Position numbers and translations under genes: made by a program
Source: Ryuthela nishihirai
Taxonomy: Eukaryota; Arthropoda; Arachnida; Araneae; Heptathelidae
Assembly: GCA_038380435.1 (NCBI GenBank)
Contig: JAWZYU010000017.1
Location: forward strand, 18,599,283 to 18,663,282
DNA length: 64,000 nt
Direction of reading: 5' to 3'
Shown: piece by piece, positions 33,899 to 44,492 of the stretch
How positions within the stretch are numbered: the first letter of the stretch is position 1
Layout: each line of letters begins with the position of its first letter
Notes under the pieces: generated by a model
Database searches by the model: none
The model's input: only the letters and a program-made list of their open reading frames with translations
What the model was told of the DNA's origin: nothing

Positions 33899-34257
33899 TG
33901 TGTGCCAGGCTTGCAATCTATAGTTCCCAGGTTCGAATCCCAGCTGGTTTAGCGTTAAGATTTATCTCCGCAAAATTCCCCGCCCTGCCCACAGTCAGTA
34001 GGGGTCACCGATGGGCTTGGAAAGCCTGCCGTCCATTGGATGGAATAAACCATGGTCTCGTGTGTGGGAGAGCCATACCCTATGCATGTTAAAGAACACG
34101 CTGGATGGCCTTGACGGGAGGCTACCATCTGTCTCCCAACAGCTGTTCCAGTGGGTCCCCTCCCCAACCTTCTCTGAGCCTTTTGGGGTCCATGTGACCT
34201 GGCCATTTAGCCTATGGTGTGCAAAAAAGTGCTGCTCAGAGGTAAAACAACCCAACC
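33899..34257 (+). mobile_element. SINE A copy, 5' end slightly cut
   Basis: It starts at GTGCCAGGCTTGCAATCTATAG (after the A box), has the B box GGTTCGAATCC and the complete body through GCTCAGAGGTAAAACAACCC. Confidence 0.92.
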
Positions 34258-34266
34258 TATTTTTTT

Positions 34267-34470
34267 ATGTGCTCTAAAAAGTAGAAAATAAATCTAAAAC
34301 ATATTGATGGTGCAGTCAGTCACTGAGTTCATATTCACTTCAAAGGAAGGTAAGGTGCAATTTACCCACTCAACGAAATTGCCAGTGCCCTCTCTTCCTT
34401 TGAAGTGAATATGAGCTCAGTGACTGATTGCACCATCAATAAGGTTTATTTTCTACTTTTTAGGGTGCAT
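34267..34470. mobile_element. Foldback element, arms about 80 bp
   Basis: The arms 34267-34348 and 34390-34470 pair. The outer part CTAAAAAGTAGAAAATAAA and the inner part AGTCAGTCACTGAG..CTTCAAAGGAAG are both answered in reverse, with a few mismatches. The centre is only about 45 bases. No gene fits. It begins ten bases after the end of the SINE A. Confidence 0.8.
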
Positions 34471-35167
34471 ATGAAAACATAGATTTTTAAAAACTTTTTT
34501 AAATTTATTTATATATTTTTTGAATGTTATAATTCATAGATTTGACTTATATCAGGTACATCACATATATCGATAACTCTATCCCTTTAATTCTTCTCAC
34601 TCTACACTATCAAATTTGTTTTTCACTTTTTTAAGAGCACTTTTTGTTGTATTTCATACAACCTTTGAAAAACGAAAATAACTCTAATGTAAGTAAAAAC
34701 GTAGAGTTCCTGAACTGCAGTAGAAGAAAAAATATAATCTAGTCTAACACTAAGCTTAAATGCTGTTATTTTATATTTGCATATCCCTCACACCAACTCT
34801 AATAAAATTAAACTTTTTAGAATTTTAACTGTATGTAACAATAATTATAAAAAGTTAATGTAGTTCAATATTTTAAGATCTTAAATTGCAAATAAAGTAT
34901 AATTATGATGACATATCAAATTAAAATTTTTTGCTGAAAGGTGAAAAGAACTTACTGAAAAATGACTTTTTTTTGGGGGGGGGGCAGCAGTATGTCTTGG
35001 TTGTCCTATTCCTTAGCTACTAAATTTACATGTACGTGTAGAATATTAATGACCAAAAATAAAACCATTGTTTATAATAAATTCCATGCACTTCAGTCTG
35101 TTTTCACTTTATTTATAGAGATTATGGTTGTGTAATTCAATTAACAATCATGGTGTTTATCATTCAG
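34471..35167. other. Intron 2 end, no feature besides the acceptor
   Basis: AT-rich, with a G run at 34974-34984. The acceptor of exon 3 is TTTATCATTCAG at 35167. Confidence 0.5.
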
Positions 35168-35334
35168 ATGATGGCAGTGGAGAAATCAAGGATCATCTTA
35201 TTGATGAACTGGATTATGTATTAATGCCTCAAGAAGCTTGGGACCTTTTGATTAAATGGTATAATTTAGCTGAAGGGCAGCAGCCTGTTGCCAGAAAAGT
35301 GGTGGAATATGGAATGTTTGTAAAACATTGTAAG
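35168..35334 (+). CDS. USP4/USP15: USP exon 3: second half of the DUSP domain
   Basis: AT completes a split Asp codon. The exon then reads DGSGEIKDHLIDELDYVLM, PQEAWDLLIKWYNLAEGQQP and VARKVVEYGMFVKHCK, and ends on a codon border at TGTAAG|GTACAA. It closes the DUSP fold (W..L..WY....G..P, then R.VVE.G). An alternative upstream acceptor (TTATAG at 35117) would break the phase with exon 2, so 35168 is preferred. The reading beyond 35334 is intron. Confidence 0.96.
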
Positions 35335-36204
35335 GTACAATTTTCGCTTTTTTATATTAATTTGGAAGTCTCTGCTAATATATGTATCAGTAGCAAAAAT
35401 TTTGTGTTAAACTGCTTGCATTTTTATCATTGCATCTATATCTTAAAATAATTTGTATACGTTCTTAAAAATATTTAGGAATATTTAGAAAAAAAAAACA
35501 GAAAAAGGATGCATTAAAAATATAATGAAATACTACAGAATAGCTGAGTAGACTATTCGCTCATTGTGGTCTCACAGGTCAGCAGCACCAGTAGAAAGAA
35601 GATTGCTACATTAAATGTTTTGAAAATTTGTATTATGCTGCATTACTTTTTGGGATTTTTAATTTCTATTTTTGCATGGAACAATATCAAACAACCAAGC
35701 TTAGAGCAATCAGGTTGCTACAAAGTGTAAATATCATTTTAACATTACTGTGCACATGTCTCAGAACACAATAGATTTTGACAGTATTATAGAGGTACAG
35801 TAGACATCATTGAATTACATGTGGCATGGACAAAATAATGACTTCCAGACAAGATCATTGTATCTCTCTGTGTAAGCATGTTTTCATCATTAAACATTAC
35901 AGTAATTAGATATATAGGTCGCATACATTTATAAGAAGCCCACAATGTAGCTGTTATATCCAGACAAATGGGAACAGTTTCATGAAGCAGGTCTGTGTTT
36001 TGCTCTTGAGTGACTTCATTTGATTCTGACTTAGTGGCTATATTTACTGTTCAGTAATGAATCAAGATTTTTGTCTTCATATGCATGCCTGGGGTTGTTG
36101 GTCTTTTTACATGTCTGAAAACTATTGTGCATTTATCAGTCAATCTCAAAGGCACAGATTACCTGTAGACAGAGAATTCAAAATATGTTTTTTGAAAAGA
36201 TGAG
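35335..36204. other. Intron 3, no feature recognised
   Basis: AT-rich unique-looking sequence. Confidence 0.5.
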
Positions 36205-36285
36205 TTTTGCCCTGAGTGGGACTTAACCCACATCTCCTGAGTACATGCCAGGTGTTCTAACTGCTAAACTCTCAGCATCTAGTTA
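36205..36285 (-). repeat. tRNA-derived unit (SINE C-like)
   Basis: On the minus strand TTTAGCAGTTAGAACACCTGG and GGAGATGTGGGTTAAGTCCCA give A and B box positions. The B box is GGTTAAGTCC, one base off consensus. No tRNA clover closes. Confidence 0.5.
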
Positions 36286-37980
36286 ATTTTTCAGCTAATC
36301 GTGACTAAGTCTTCCTGTTTTTTGTCACTCATGGTGACATCTAGGATAAGGAATGGGAAACTTTTCAACATTGCCTCAAATAGATGATGAAATAATTAGT
36401 CACTCATAAGTTTTGCTTTCAATTATTTAATGTAAATATCTGCAGATGTTTTGATATGTATATGTAATACATAATTTTAAAACATTGCAAAACTTATATA
36501 TTTTGTCTAGTTTTATTGATAATGTAGCTTGTATTTTTGGGTTACATTTATTGATAAGTATTGCCAATTTGACCACCATTTGTTAGGTTGATAAACCCAA
36601 CAGCAACCAAAGAATCTTTCTGAACATGGAAATGTTGTAGTGGTCATTATTCATGCTTTCAGATACCTAATATTTTCTACTTCCATAAAATTGCAAACAA
36701 AATTATTAGGTCATTAAATAGGATATATTCTCATGATCAGTAACTTAAAAGAAAAATCAGCAACTTCAGTAAAATTGTTCTATAGCACATTAGCTTTTAT
36801 AATTGACACGATATGTTTTGCTTACATATGTAAATGTAAAAATTACTTTTCAGACTATGTTTGAATTTTGTAGGCTGTTATCATTGAATTTTTAAGACCT
36901 TTGGAGTGTCTTCAATCAGTACAATAATTCACCCATCTATCATTGTAACATATTCAGAATATATTACAAGTGACAAATAGGGCTGAGTCTAGGGCATGCC
37001 CCCCCCCCCCCACCTTTTCCCTCATTTATTTTTCTAACCCAGACCTGAGTGACAGTGAGTAAACAGTGGACAAACTGAGACTAGTCTTCATGAACCTAAC
37101 TAGTTTTCAGCTGGATATCTTTGAGATATGTGTCTGATTAATCTCTGGTGGCTCAAAATTGAAATAATTAAATTTTTAAGATAGCCTAAAAAGCAATAAC
37201 CTTTTCGAGTTTTTCAAGAAAGTGTGAAATATTCTTTGTTATTTCTTCTACTGCTCAGTTTAAACAAGTATATTCTTGTGTATTGCATATAAGGATGCTC
37301 TCTATAACCCACACTTGAACCTTAAAATTTGATTCCTTAAGGTAAAAGAAAACCAAGTTGCTCCCATCCCTTTTGCAATTTGAACCATAGTTCCAGAGGT
37401 AACTGGGCCAAATGGTGCAGTGATGTTAAGGATCTGGTTGCAGAGATGATTCACAATACATAGCAAGGTTGAAACAAGAATAGCAACAAAGGCATAATAT
37501 ATGTGTCTAGTGATTTAATCAGAAATTTTGAGTTGACAACAATATGATCACATTGCTAAAGGTAAAACAAGGTGTATGTATTATATATGTTTAGGTGTAT
37601 GTATTATTACAAAAGTACACAAGCCTGTGCATAGTTGAGTGACTGAGGACAGTTTATGATGAAGTCAAGGGGTGCTTGAAGTATGCACCATGCAGCTATT
37701 TGTATTGAATGTTCAGTTGGACATGCTTAAACACAGTGCTGTTGATTGCCATCACGACAACATGGATGCATGCAACCAGGTCTTCCTTCCAGGTGGGTGG
37801 TGTTGGTATACCAGCAGTTTCAAATGTCCCACAAAAAGAAGTACAACAGATTGAGATCCAGAGACCTTACCCAGGTACAGCCCCCCCCCCCCTCCCCTCA
37901 ACCAATCGATTAATTGTGAAAGGACATGTTAAAGTAATGTCGCACCACTTTACCAAAATGTGGAAGTGTCCCCTCAGACA
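36286..37980. other. Intron 3, no feature except C runs
   Basis: Poly-C runs at about 36999-37012 and 37880-37892. No genes or repeat borders seen. Confidence 0.5.
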
Positions 37981-38468
37981 CACTGACAAGAGTATCAACA
38001 TACTGTATTTTCAGATCTCAATAATCATCTCTGAAAACATATCTTTTCTGATAGCATCTCTTTTGCATATCCTTTATTGATATTCTTGCTATTCCTTGCA
38101 TCTGCTATCCCTAAGACTGAAATCTTGATTCAGCTTGTCACAATAAAACCGCCTCCCATGCACTTGCTCAACATACTTTGTTATGCTTTTTCCCAGTGTT
38201 TTTTTTTATATTAATATTTGTCAGTTGTCCATTGCACTTCTCACTGATTTATTGTGCTAGAGATTAACTGACATATCAGAGAATCACATTAATTCCCATA
38301 TGCAAATTTCAATCAGATTGGCATTATCTCAAAGGGTATTGTATCATTGATCTCATTCATTTGAGACCTTATTGTTTATTATATGTTTATTGTATATATC
38401 AGAAAAGATATGTTTTCAGAGATGATTATTGAGATCTGAAAATACAGTATGTTGATCTCTTGTCAGTG
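37981..38468. repeat. Almost perfect inverted repeat, 73/72-bp arms, 343-bp centre
   Basis: The arm 37981-38053 (CACTGACAAGAGTATCAACA... to ...CTTTTCTGATA) recurs inverted at 38397-38468. The only difference is one extra T (AGTATC versus AGATC). The outer ends read CACTGACAAGAG in both. No gene in the centre and no clear target duplication. It is either a young MITE or a recent inverted duplication. Confidence 0.93.
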
Positions 38469-38869
38469 TTCTTTATTCTCATTGATCTCAGAAGGTATTG
38501 TTTCATAATACGCTGAAGAGACAAAACATTACGACTACCTGCCTAATGTGATGTTGGTCCTCCACATGCTGTCGAAACAGCTCTTACCTGGCGAGGCATA
38601 GATGCTACAAGATTTCTAAAGATGTCTTGTGGTATCTGGCACCAACACATTACTAGAGGTCCTGTATAGTTAGAGGCTGGCCATCTCGGTGATTCACTGC
38701 CATTGGTTGATTGAGTCATGTGGTTTATGGGCACCATGTTTTGTTTTACCGTGAGACGAAAGCCTATGAGTTAGTGTATGTACCAAATTAAAACTTCTCA
38801 GTTGTTATAGTTTTATATATTTCTATCACTTTTTTTGTCTACAAAAGCTGTCATTTTATCAATGCCTCG

Positions 38870-39142
38870 TCCCATGGCCGAGGGTTAGTGCGCTTGGCTA
38901 CTGATCTAAGGGACCTGGGTTCAAGCTCCGGGTAAGGCATGGATGTATGTGTCGTTTTTCTGCCGAGGTCCTGCCATCCTCACAGACCTTCTACTATGGT
39001 CAGTGTACTATATGTCTGATTAAAACACATTACATATATCGGGTACTATGGTCCTCATAGACCTTCTACTATGGCATATAAACTGACAGGCTCCTGTCAG
39101 ACCTCTGTGGTAAGCAGCTGCTTGAGGGGGAATTTTTTTTTC
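38870..39142 (+). mobile_element. SINE B with an internal insertion, inside the hAT-type element
   Basis: Full head (GTTAGTGCGCTTGGCTACTGA, GGTTCAAGCTCC) and the complete 3' palindromes. Within the body about 50 extra bases are flanked by a repeated CCTCAYAGACCTTCTACTAT (38977-38998 and 39052-39073). Confidence 0.92.
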
Positions 39143-39846
39143 ACTGCGCTGCATTTGGGTGTAAAATTTTCACTCAAAGAAATAATGAATATTTTTTTCT
39201 GAGAAACTCCATCAGAAGATGGCAATCGGGTGCAAAAATGAAATGAGATAACTGATAACCAATAAATAATTTCATTTAAGGTTCATTTGAAAAATGAGCT
39301 AATGTTTACACTTTGTCATCTGCCTATGCCAATACTTGTTCGTCTGTCTGTCTGTATCTATATTAACTGTTCTCTGTCCGTCTATAGACAATCAATTTTT
39401 TTTTACTTTAGAGCTAAATGAAAAATTCTTTTTGGATTGGATAAGTATCGAACAAATATTGCAATTCGCAATTTTGAAAATTTCAATAGCTTTAATAGTG
39501 CCCTCTAGCGATGGGAAAAGATGAAAAATGCTAAAATTTCAAACGAATATTACAAACTATTTTCACTGGAAATCTATTGTTATTGTTATTGAATGTTATG
39601 GTCAGAAGTTTTGCAATGGCAACAAGGCTTTGCTGTTATAGTCAAAAGGGGGTGCGAAAGTGAAACTTTTTTTTACGAGATAAACGAAACGCTATATAGT
39701 GCCTGTAAAAGAAAAAAATTATATATATATATATTGCTTCGTTTTTCTAGCAAAATATTAATGATTTAAACAATATTTGATAATCTCAGCATTACCTGTA
39801 AACGTTTAAATGTCTCTAAATCAATAAATGTTTTCTTGTGAAAAAA

Positions 39847-39925
39847 GCCGGCATTAGTTCAACAGGTTAGAATACTCTGGCACGTTTCTGGAGAGATGTG
39901 GGTTCAAATCCCATATGTTGGCGAA
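39847..39925 (+). repeat. tRNA-derived unit (SINE C-like)
   Basis: TTCAACAGGTTAGAATACTC and GGTTCAAATCCC in tRNA-like spacing. It corresponds to 5399-5475 in the inverted copy. Confidence 0.6.
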
Positions 39926-40446
39926 ATTTTTTTCCACAAAAATATTAATATTTACATTTTTCGAATCCTCATCAGTGGATTTTCCAGTGTTAGAGAGTGC
40001 TAAAGGCGATATATAAAAACTCGAAAGGCGATATATAAAAACTCGAAAGGCGACCTCTAGCAGTGGAAAAAAGCTGGACAATACCAAATTTTTAAATAAA
40101 TATTGCAAACGATCTATTTTTGCTAGAAACTTAACTTTTTGGTCATATAGTGTAATGGTCAAGTGATTTACCCTAATAGTAATCATTTGTCCTGTTTGTA
40201 AAATGCAACTTCTCTGCTTTAAGAGTTAAATGAAAAACATTTTTTGCACATTACAGGTACTAATAAAATATTAATAGTTTATTTTCTCAATTATACAGTA
40301 GTTCGAATTTCCACTGTCAGATGGTGCTGAAAGTGTAAAATAACTAGAACGCATATCGCCTCTGGCGCATATGGGAATCTCATTTTGAAAGAGAATTAAG
40401 TTTTTCCTTTGCCAACATTTTCACTCCTTAAAAGTTTTAATTATCG

Positions 40447-40572
40447 ATGTTTGTATTATTTTTCTGTTGAGGCCCCTCCATCCTCATGGACTTTCTACTA
40501 TGGCATATAAATTGACAGGTTCCTGTCAAACCTCTGTACAAGCAGCTGCTTGAAGGGTTATTTATTTATTTT
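40447..40572 (+). mobile_element. SINE B fragment shared with copy 1
   Basis: Body and 3' end of SINE B with hairpin ATTGACAGGTTCCTGTCAAA and the palindrome CAAGCAGCTGCTTG, then TTATTTATTTATTTT. The first hairpin keeps pairing although both arms differ from other copies. Confidence 0.9.
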
Positions 40573-42893
40573 TTAATGTATGATGGGGGAAATGCACATA
40601 GCAGTATTTTATTAGTAATTATAAAACAAAAAGTATTTGTCTTTTAGTTCTTAAATTTAAAAAGTTGCTTTTTTCTCGCTCCTCTGAAAATAGTGGGCGG
40701 ATCATTGCTGTCAGTGTAGTTTCTAACATAACAGAACTCTACATGCCGAAATTTCTACCATAGCAGAACTCTACGTGCCCAAATTTCTACTATAAACAGA
40801 TCCCTTGAAACATTCGTTGAAAGTTTTGCAGTTTCAATATTTAGTGATCTCTAATGATATAAATTAAAACTATCTTTGAAAATACGAATTACATTTCATT
40901 AGTAACCAACTAAAAAAAAGATTTCCAATTATCTCTTAAAACCATTCCGTTTCTTACCTACCTTGGGTTTAGGGTCAACTCCTTGTTGTCAATGGAATTT
41001 TCAAGACTGTCACATTCCACCACCAAAATTTTAAATTTCTAATTTTTCAGCAGAAAAATGCTGTAGAAAAAAAATTTCTACAGCAGTACATACAAATGTA
41101 TGTACATACAACAGTACATACAGCAGATCATTTGCAATATTCATTTTAAATTTTGGGATTTTTCAATTTTTTTCTACTGTTAGAGGGTGCAATTATAGCT
41201 TATGGGAAATTCGCAAAATGCAAATTGTAATATTTCATCAATACTTGTCCAACCCAAAAAGAAATTTTAATTTATCTCTAAAAACATACACTTTTCTGTT
41301 AAAAAAAAAAGTTGCATTAACCTCCCCCCTGGGTCTAAAGGGTCAAGTGATTGTTGTCAATGGTAACTTCGTAACCTTCACATTTCAGCACCAAAATTTC
41401 AAATTTCTAACATAACTACATTGTTTGGAATATTCGTTTGATATTTTGAAATTTTCAACTTTTTCCACTGTTAGAGGGCTCAGTTACAACTTTTGAGAGG
41501 TTTGAAAAATGCAAATCGCAATATATCATTAATACCTATTTAACACAAAAAGAATTTATTTTTCTGTATAAACAAAGAAGTTCGATGTCTACAGAAGGAC
41601 AGACAACAAGGTGAAATTATTATCTCTTTTTTTTTTAAAAAAGTGCCCTAAAATTTACTTTTCCTTTTTAGCCGTTTTCTAAAGTGCTTCCAATGATGAA
41701 CACTGAAATCTGTATCAAATATTACCCTACCCTTTTCCGGAATCCATAAGTACTGTGCAATATCATTCAGCTATGCAAGCTAAACAATCCGAGCGACAAC
41801 AAAACATGGCGTCCAATTTTGAGATGGCCAACCTCTACCTATATAGGGTCTCTACATGTTATCAGCAGATCCTTTAACTCTTGTAAGTTACCTGGTTGAG
41901 CCACTGCAGATCGGATATACTGTTCCAACACAAACCACAGATGCTCGATTGAATTGATATCTGGAGAATTTGGAGGCCAAGGCAACACCTGGAAGTCTTC
42001 CTCATGTTCCATGAACCATTCTCGAACAATCCAGGCAGTATGGCATGGTGCATTATCCTGCTGAAAGAAGACACTACTAGAGGGGTATACTGTTGCCATG
42101 AAAGGATGTACCTGGTCTGCAATGATGTTTAGGTAGGTGGTAGATGTCATAGTTTCCTGCACATAAATGACTGGACCCAGGATTTCCCAGCTGAACATTG
42201 TTCAAATCATTACACTTCCTCCACTGGCTTGTTTTTGTCCCACAGTGCATTCTGGTGCCAACACTTCCCCAGGTAAATGCACACATACCCGACTGTCCAT
42301 CAGACCAGGTGACCTTCTTCCAATCATTCAAGGTCCAGTTTTGATGTTTGCATGTCCATTGTAGGCGCTTTCGACAGTGAACCTAAGTTAGCATGGGCAC
42401 TTGGAGTAGCTTGTGGCTACGCAGCCCCATTTTCAGCAGGTTTTGATGTGCTGTGACACATTACTCCCATCACCAGCATTCAAATTACGGGCAAGTTGCG
42501 CCACAGTATCCCTTCTGTTGGCTTGTACCATGCGGGATAGCTTTCTCTCACCTCTAGCATTGATGAGCCCTGATCGGCCCATACCTTGCCTGCAGTTCAT
42601 GGTTTTTCCCTCCTCGGACCACTTTTTGAAGGTAGTAACCATGGTTGACTGTGAGCATCCCACAAACCTTGCCATCTCGGAAATGCTCTGACCCTGCATC
42701 TGGCCATTACAATTTGGCTTTTGTCAAACTCACTTAAGTCTGCTGCCTTTCCCATCTGAAGAAGAACACTGATTAATGAGCACAGTATGAAGTGTGTTGT
42801 CAGTTTCATAACCTTCACACGAGGTGTCGTTTATTTGCAGTTGCTTTGATTTGCATAATGACATGCTGATCATAATGTTTTGGCTCTTCAGTG

Positions 42894-43132
42894 TAAGTCA
42901 TTATTGAAGTTGCCCAAGCTATATAAATTGTGCTTTGTTAAATGTAAATTGAATAAATAATGTTAATTATTAAAACTAGATATTTTAAAATTACTTATCA
43001 GTTATTATTATAACAAAGTTATTTATTTAACATATTTATTCCTTTTTGTTTATTATTTTGTACATTTTATCTTTATGATTGTAATGCTGCATAATATATA
43101 TAAAGTAACTGGTATTTAAATGTTATTGCTAG
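42894..43132. other. Intron 3 end
   Basis: AT-rich. It ends in the acceptor ATTGCTAG at 43132. Confidence 0.5.
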
Positions 43133-43223
43133 GTTGAAGTCTATTTACTAGAGTTCAAGCTTTGTCAAAATAATGACTTGGAACATTATGTAACGAAAAA
43201 GTTCAGCAAAGCGGACACCATTG
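43133..43223 (+). CDS. USP4/USP15: USP exon 4: start of the ubiquitin-like domain
   Basis: It reads VEVYLLEFKLCQNNDLEHYV and TKKFSKADTI, ending with the first base of a split codon at ACCATTG|GTAAGA. VEVYLxExKLC and FSKADTI are family hallmarks and form the first strands of the ubiquitin-like fold after the DUSP domain. It is too short to be noticed as an open frame; it was found from phase and family order. Borders are strong consensus sites. Confidence 0.95.
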
Positions 43224-43974
43224 GTAAGAAAATAATTCTTATTTATGCATTTATATTTGTTAATTGCTGAATTGTTCTTTAATATTTTGAAGCATTAAAA
43301 TTTTATGTTAATTCCTGAGTTCTTTGATGTTTTGAAGTAGCAAAATTTTATCATTTTACTAATCTCAGTACTACATTGTGTTCAGAATAAAGACTGTACC
43401 CTTTTGAATGTACATATGCTAATAAAGCCTGGTTTGTAAAGGCATTGGTTTTTAGGTGTATGTATTATTATTTAAAATTATATTTATTTATCTAAACTAA
43501 TCTTTAAAACTTTAAAACAAGTGCAGCTTAGGTTTGAATAGATTTTGATATCTACAGTGAATGACATTGGTGGCTAAATTAGATGCTGCAGAATTGCATC
43601 TAATTTTAGAAGTGTTTTTCGATAACATCTTTGCATATCTCAATATCATTTATTAGTTTTAGTTACTGAGTGTCAGTTTTATATGGTCAGTGGAGATTCT
43701 TCTTGGCCAGTTAGTACAATGGGTCAGATGCAATAATTCAATATTGTTCTCTATACAGAAAGTAATGGTAATGCTTAGTAACCTAAGTTTTTAAACATTC
43801 ATTATTGATGAATTATTATTATGCATAATGTGGATGTTTTGCTTTTTTGTCAAAATTTATGCACTTTCAAATTTAATGTAACATACTCCTAAGCTGCAGC
43901 TCTTCTAACTGACCACTGCAGGCCAATTCTATCAAGGTTCTGTTTGACATTCTCTAACTACTTTATTCTACTTC
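43224..43974. other. Intron 4, no feature recognised
   Basis: AT-rich. TAACTGACCACTGCAGGCCAATTCTATCAAGGTTCTGTTTGACATTCTCTAAC-like text at 43910-43965 resembles, weakly, the RTE 3' region (17935-17990). Confidence 0.35.
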
Positions 43975-44172
43975 TATTAGTGACCAAGTGGCTGGTTTGC
44001 TTGGCTGTGGATCAGCGAGACCTGTGTTCAAGCAGCAGATAATGCATGGATATTTCTTTTGTAGTCTTTCTGCTGAGGTCTTGTTTTTCTCGTAAATTTC
44101 TTATGTGTCATACTGGCAGGCTCCTCTCAAACATCTCTGGCAAACACCTGCTTGGTGTTTTTTTTTTCAATA
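43975..44172 (+). mobile_element. SINE B copy, strongly diverged
   Basis: AAGTGGCTGGTTTGCTTGGC, TGTGTTCAAGCAGC, CTGCTGAGGTC, GGCAGGCTCCTCTCAAAC and ACCTGCTTG are all recognisable, but both palindromes are broken. It is an old copy next to a younger one. Confidence 0.8.
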
Positions 44173-44292
44173 TACACTGTTTGTAACCAATACTTTTTCC
44201 CTACATAAGAGGCTGCTTAAAGGTGGTCGCTGACTACTCTAAACCTCATCATTGCTTGCAACTCAAAGGTATTTATGAGATTACTTACAATC

Positions 44293-44492
44293 ACCTAACT
44301 AGTGGTTAGTGTGCTTGGCTACTGATCTAAGGAACCTGGGTTCGAACCCCGGGTAAGGCATGACTGTTTGTGTCGTTTTCTGTTGAGGGCCTGCCATCCT
44401 CTCAGACCTTCTACTTTGGCATATAAACTGATAGGCTCCTGTCAGACCTCTGTGGCAAGCAGCTGCTTGAGGGGGTATTTATTTATTTTATT
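44293..44492 (+). mobile_element. SINE B copy, full-length
   Basis: GTGGTTAGTGTGCTTGGCTA and GGTTCGAACCCC in the head, CTGATAGGCTCCTGTCAG and CAAGCAGCTGCTTG at the 3' end, and tail GGGGGTATTTATTTATTTT. Confidence 0.93.

Larger units (their letters stand above)
39160..41760. repeat. 2.8-kb repeat, copy 2 (inverted relative to 3668-6450)
   Basis: Same blocks as copy 1 in reverse order and orientation, including the SINE B at 40447-40572 and the tRNA-derived unit at 39847-39925. It lacks the second tRNA-like unit and the long G run of copy 1. A 35-base near-duplication occurs at about 40731-40800 (AGCAGAACTCTACRTGCC twice). Confidence 0.75.
38654..41854. mobile_element. hAT-type non-autonomous element with 8-bp target duplication
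   Basis: The ends TAGAGGTCCTGTATAGTTAG and, inverted, TAGAGACCCTATATAGGTAG continue matching through GGCCATCTC and CCATGTTTTGTT, so terminal repeats are about 100 bases with gaps. CACATTAC (38646-38653) and CATGTTAT (41855-41862) are related 8-mers that differ only by transitions, and removing the element plus one copy restores the Tc1 frame. An 8-base duplication and a YARNG-type start fit hAT. There is no transposase; most of the interior is the 2.8-kb repeat also seen at 3668-6450. Confidence 0.85.
38511..42755 (-). pseudogene. Tc1 transposase, split and frameshifted
   Basis: From the start at 42755: MGKAADLSEFDKSQIVMAR, then a frameshift into QSISEMARFVGCSQSTMVTT (HTH), GRSGLINARGERKLSRMV (second HTH) and, after further damage, WKKVTWSDGQS (first catalytic Asp region). 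Next come MFSWEILGPVI, VFFQQDNAPCHTA (second Asp) and LPWPPNSPDINSIEHLW (third acidic residue, E). The C-terminus WCQIPQDIFRNLVASMPRQV lies beyond the insert at 38545-38645. At least two frameshifts and a Trp-to-stop change before MFSW make it dead apart from the insertion. Confidence 0.92.
38511..42893 (-). mobile_element. Tc1-like transposon split by a hAT-type insertion
   Basis: Terminal repeats CGCTGAAGAGACAAAACATT (from 38511) and, inverted, CACTGAAGAGCCAAAACATT (ending 42893) are each flanked by TA. Without the insert the element is about 1.17 kb, close to the usual 1.3 kb. Its transposase runs on the minus strand and is interrupted between LLIT and WCQIPQD by the 38654-41854 element. 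Confidence 0.92.

Noticed and set aside
35128..35451. Long open frame spanning USP exon 3
   Set aside because: Only 35168-35334 has family similarity and good splice borders; the rest is intron read-through.
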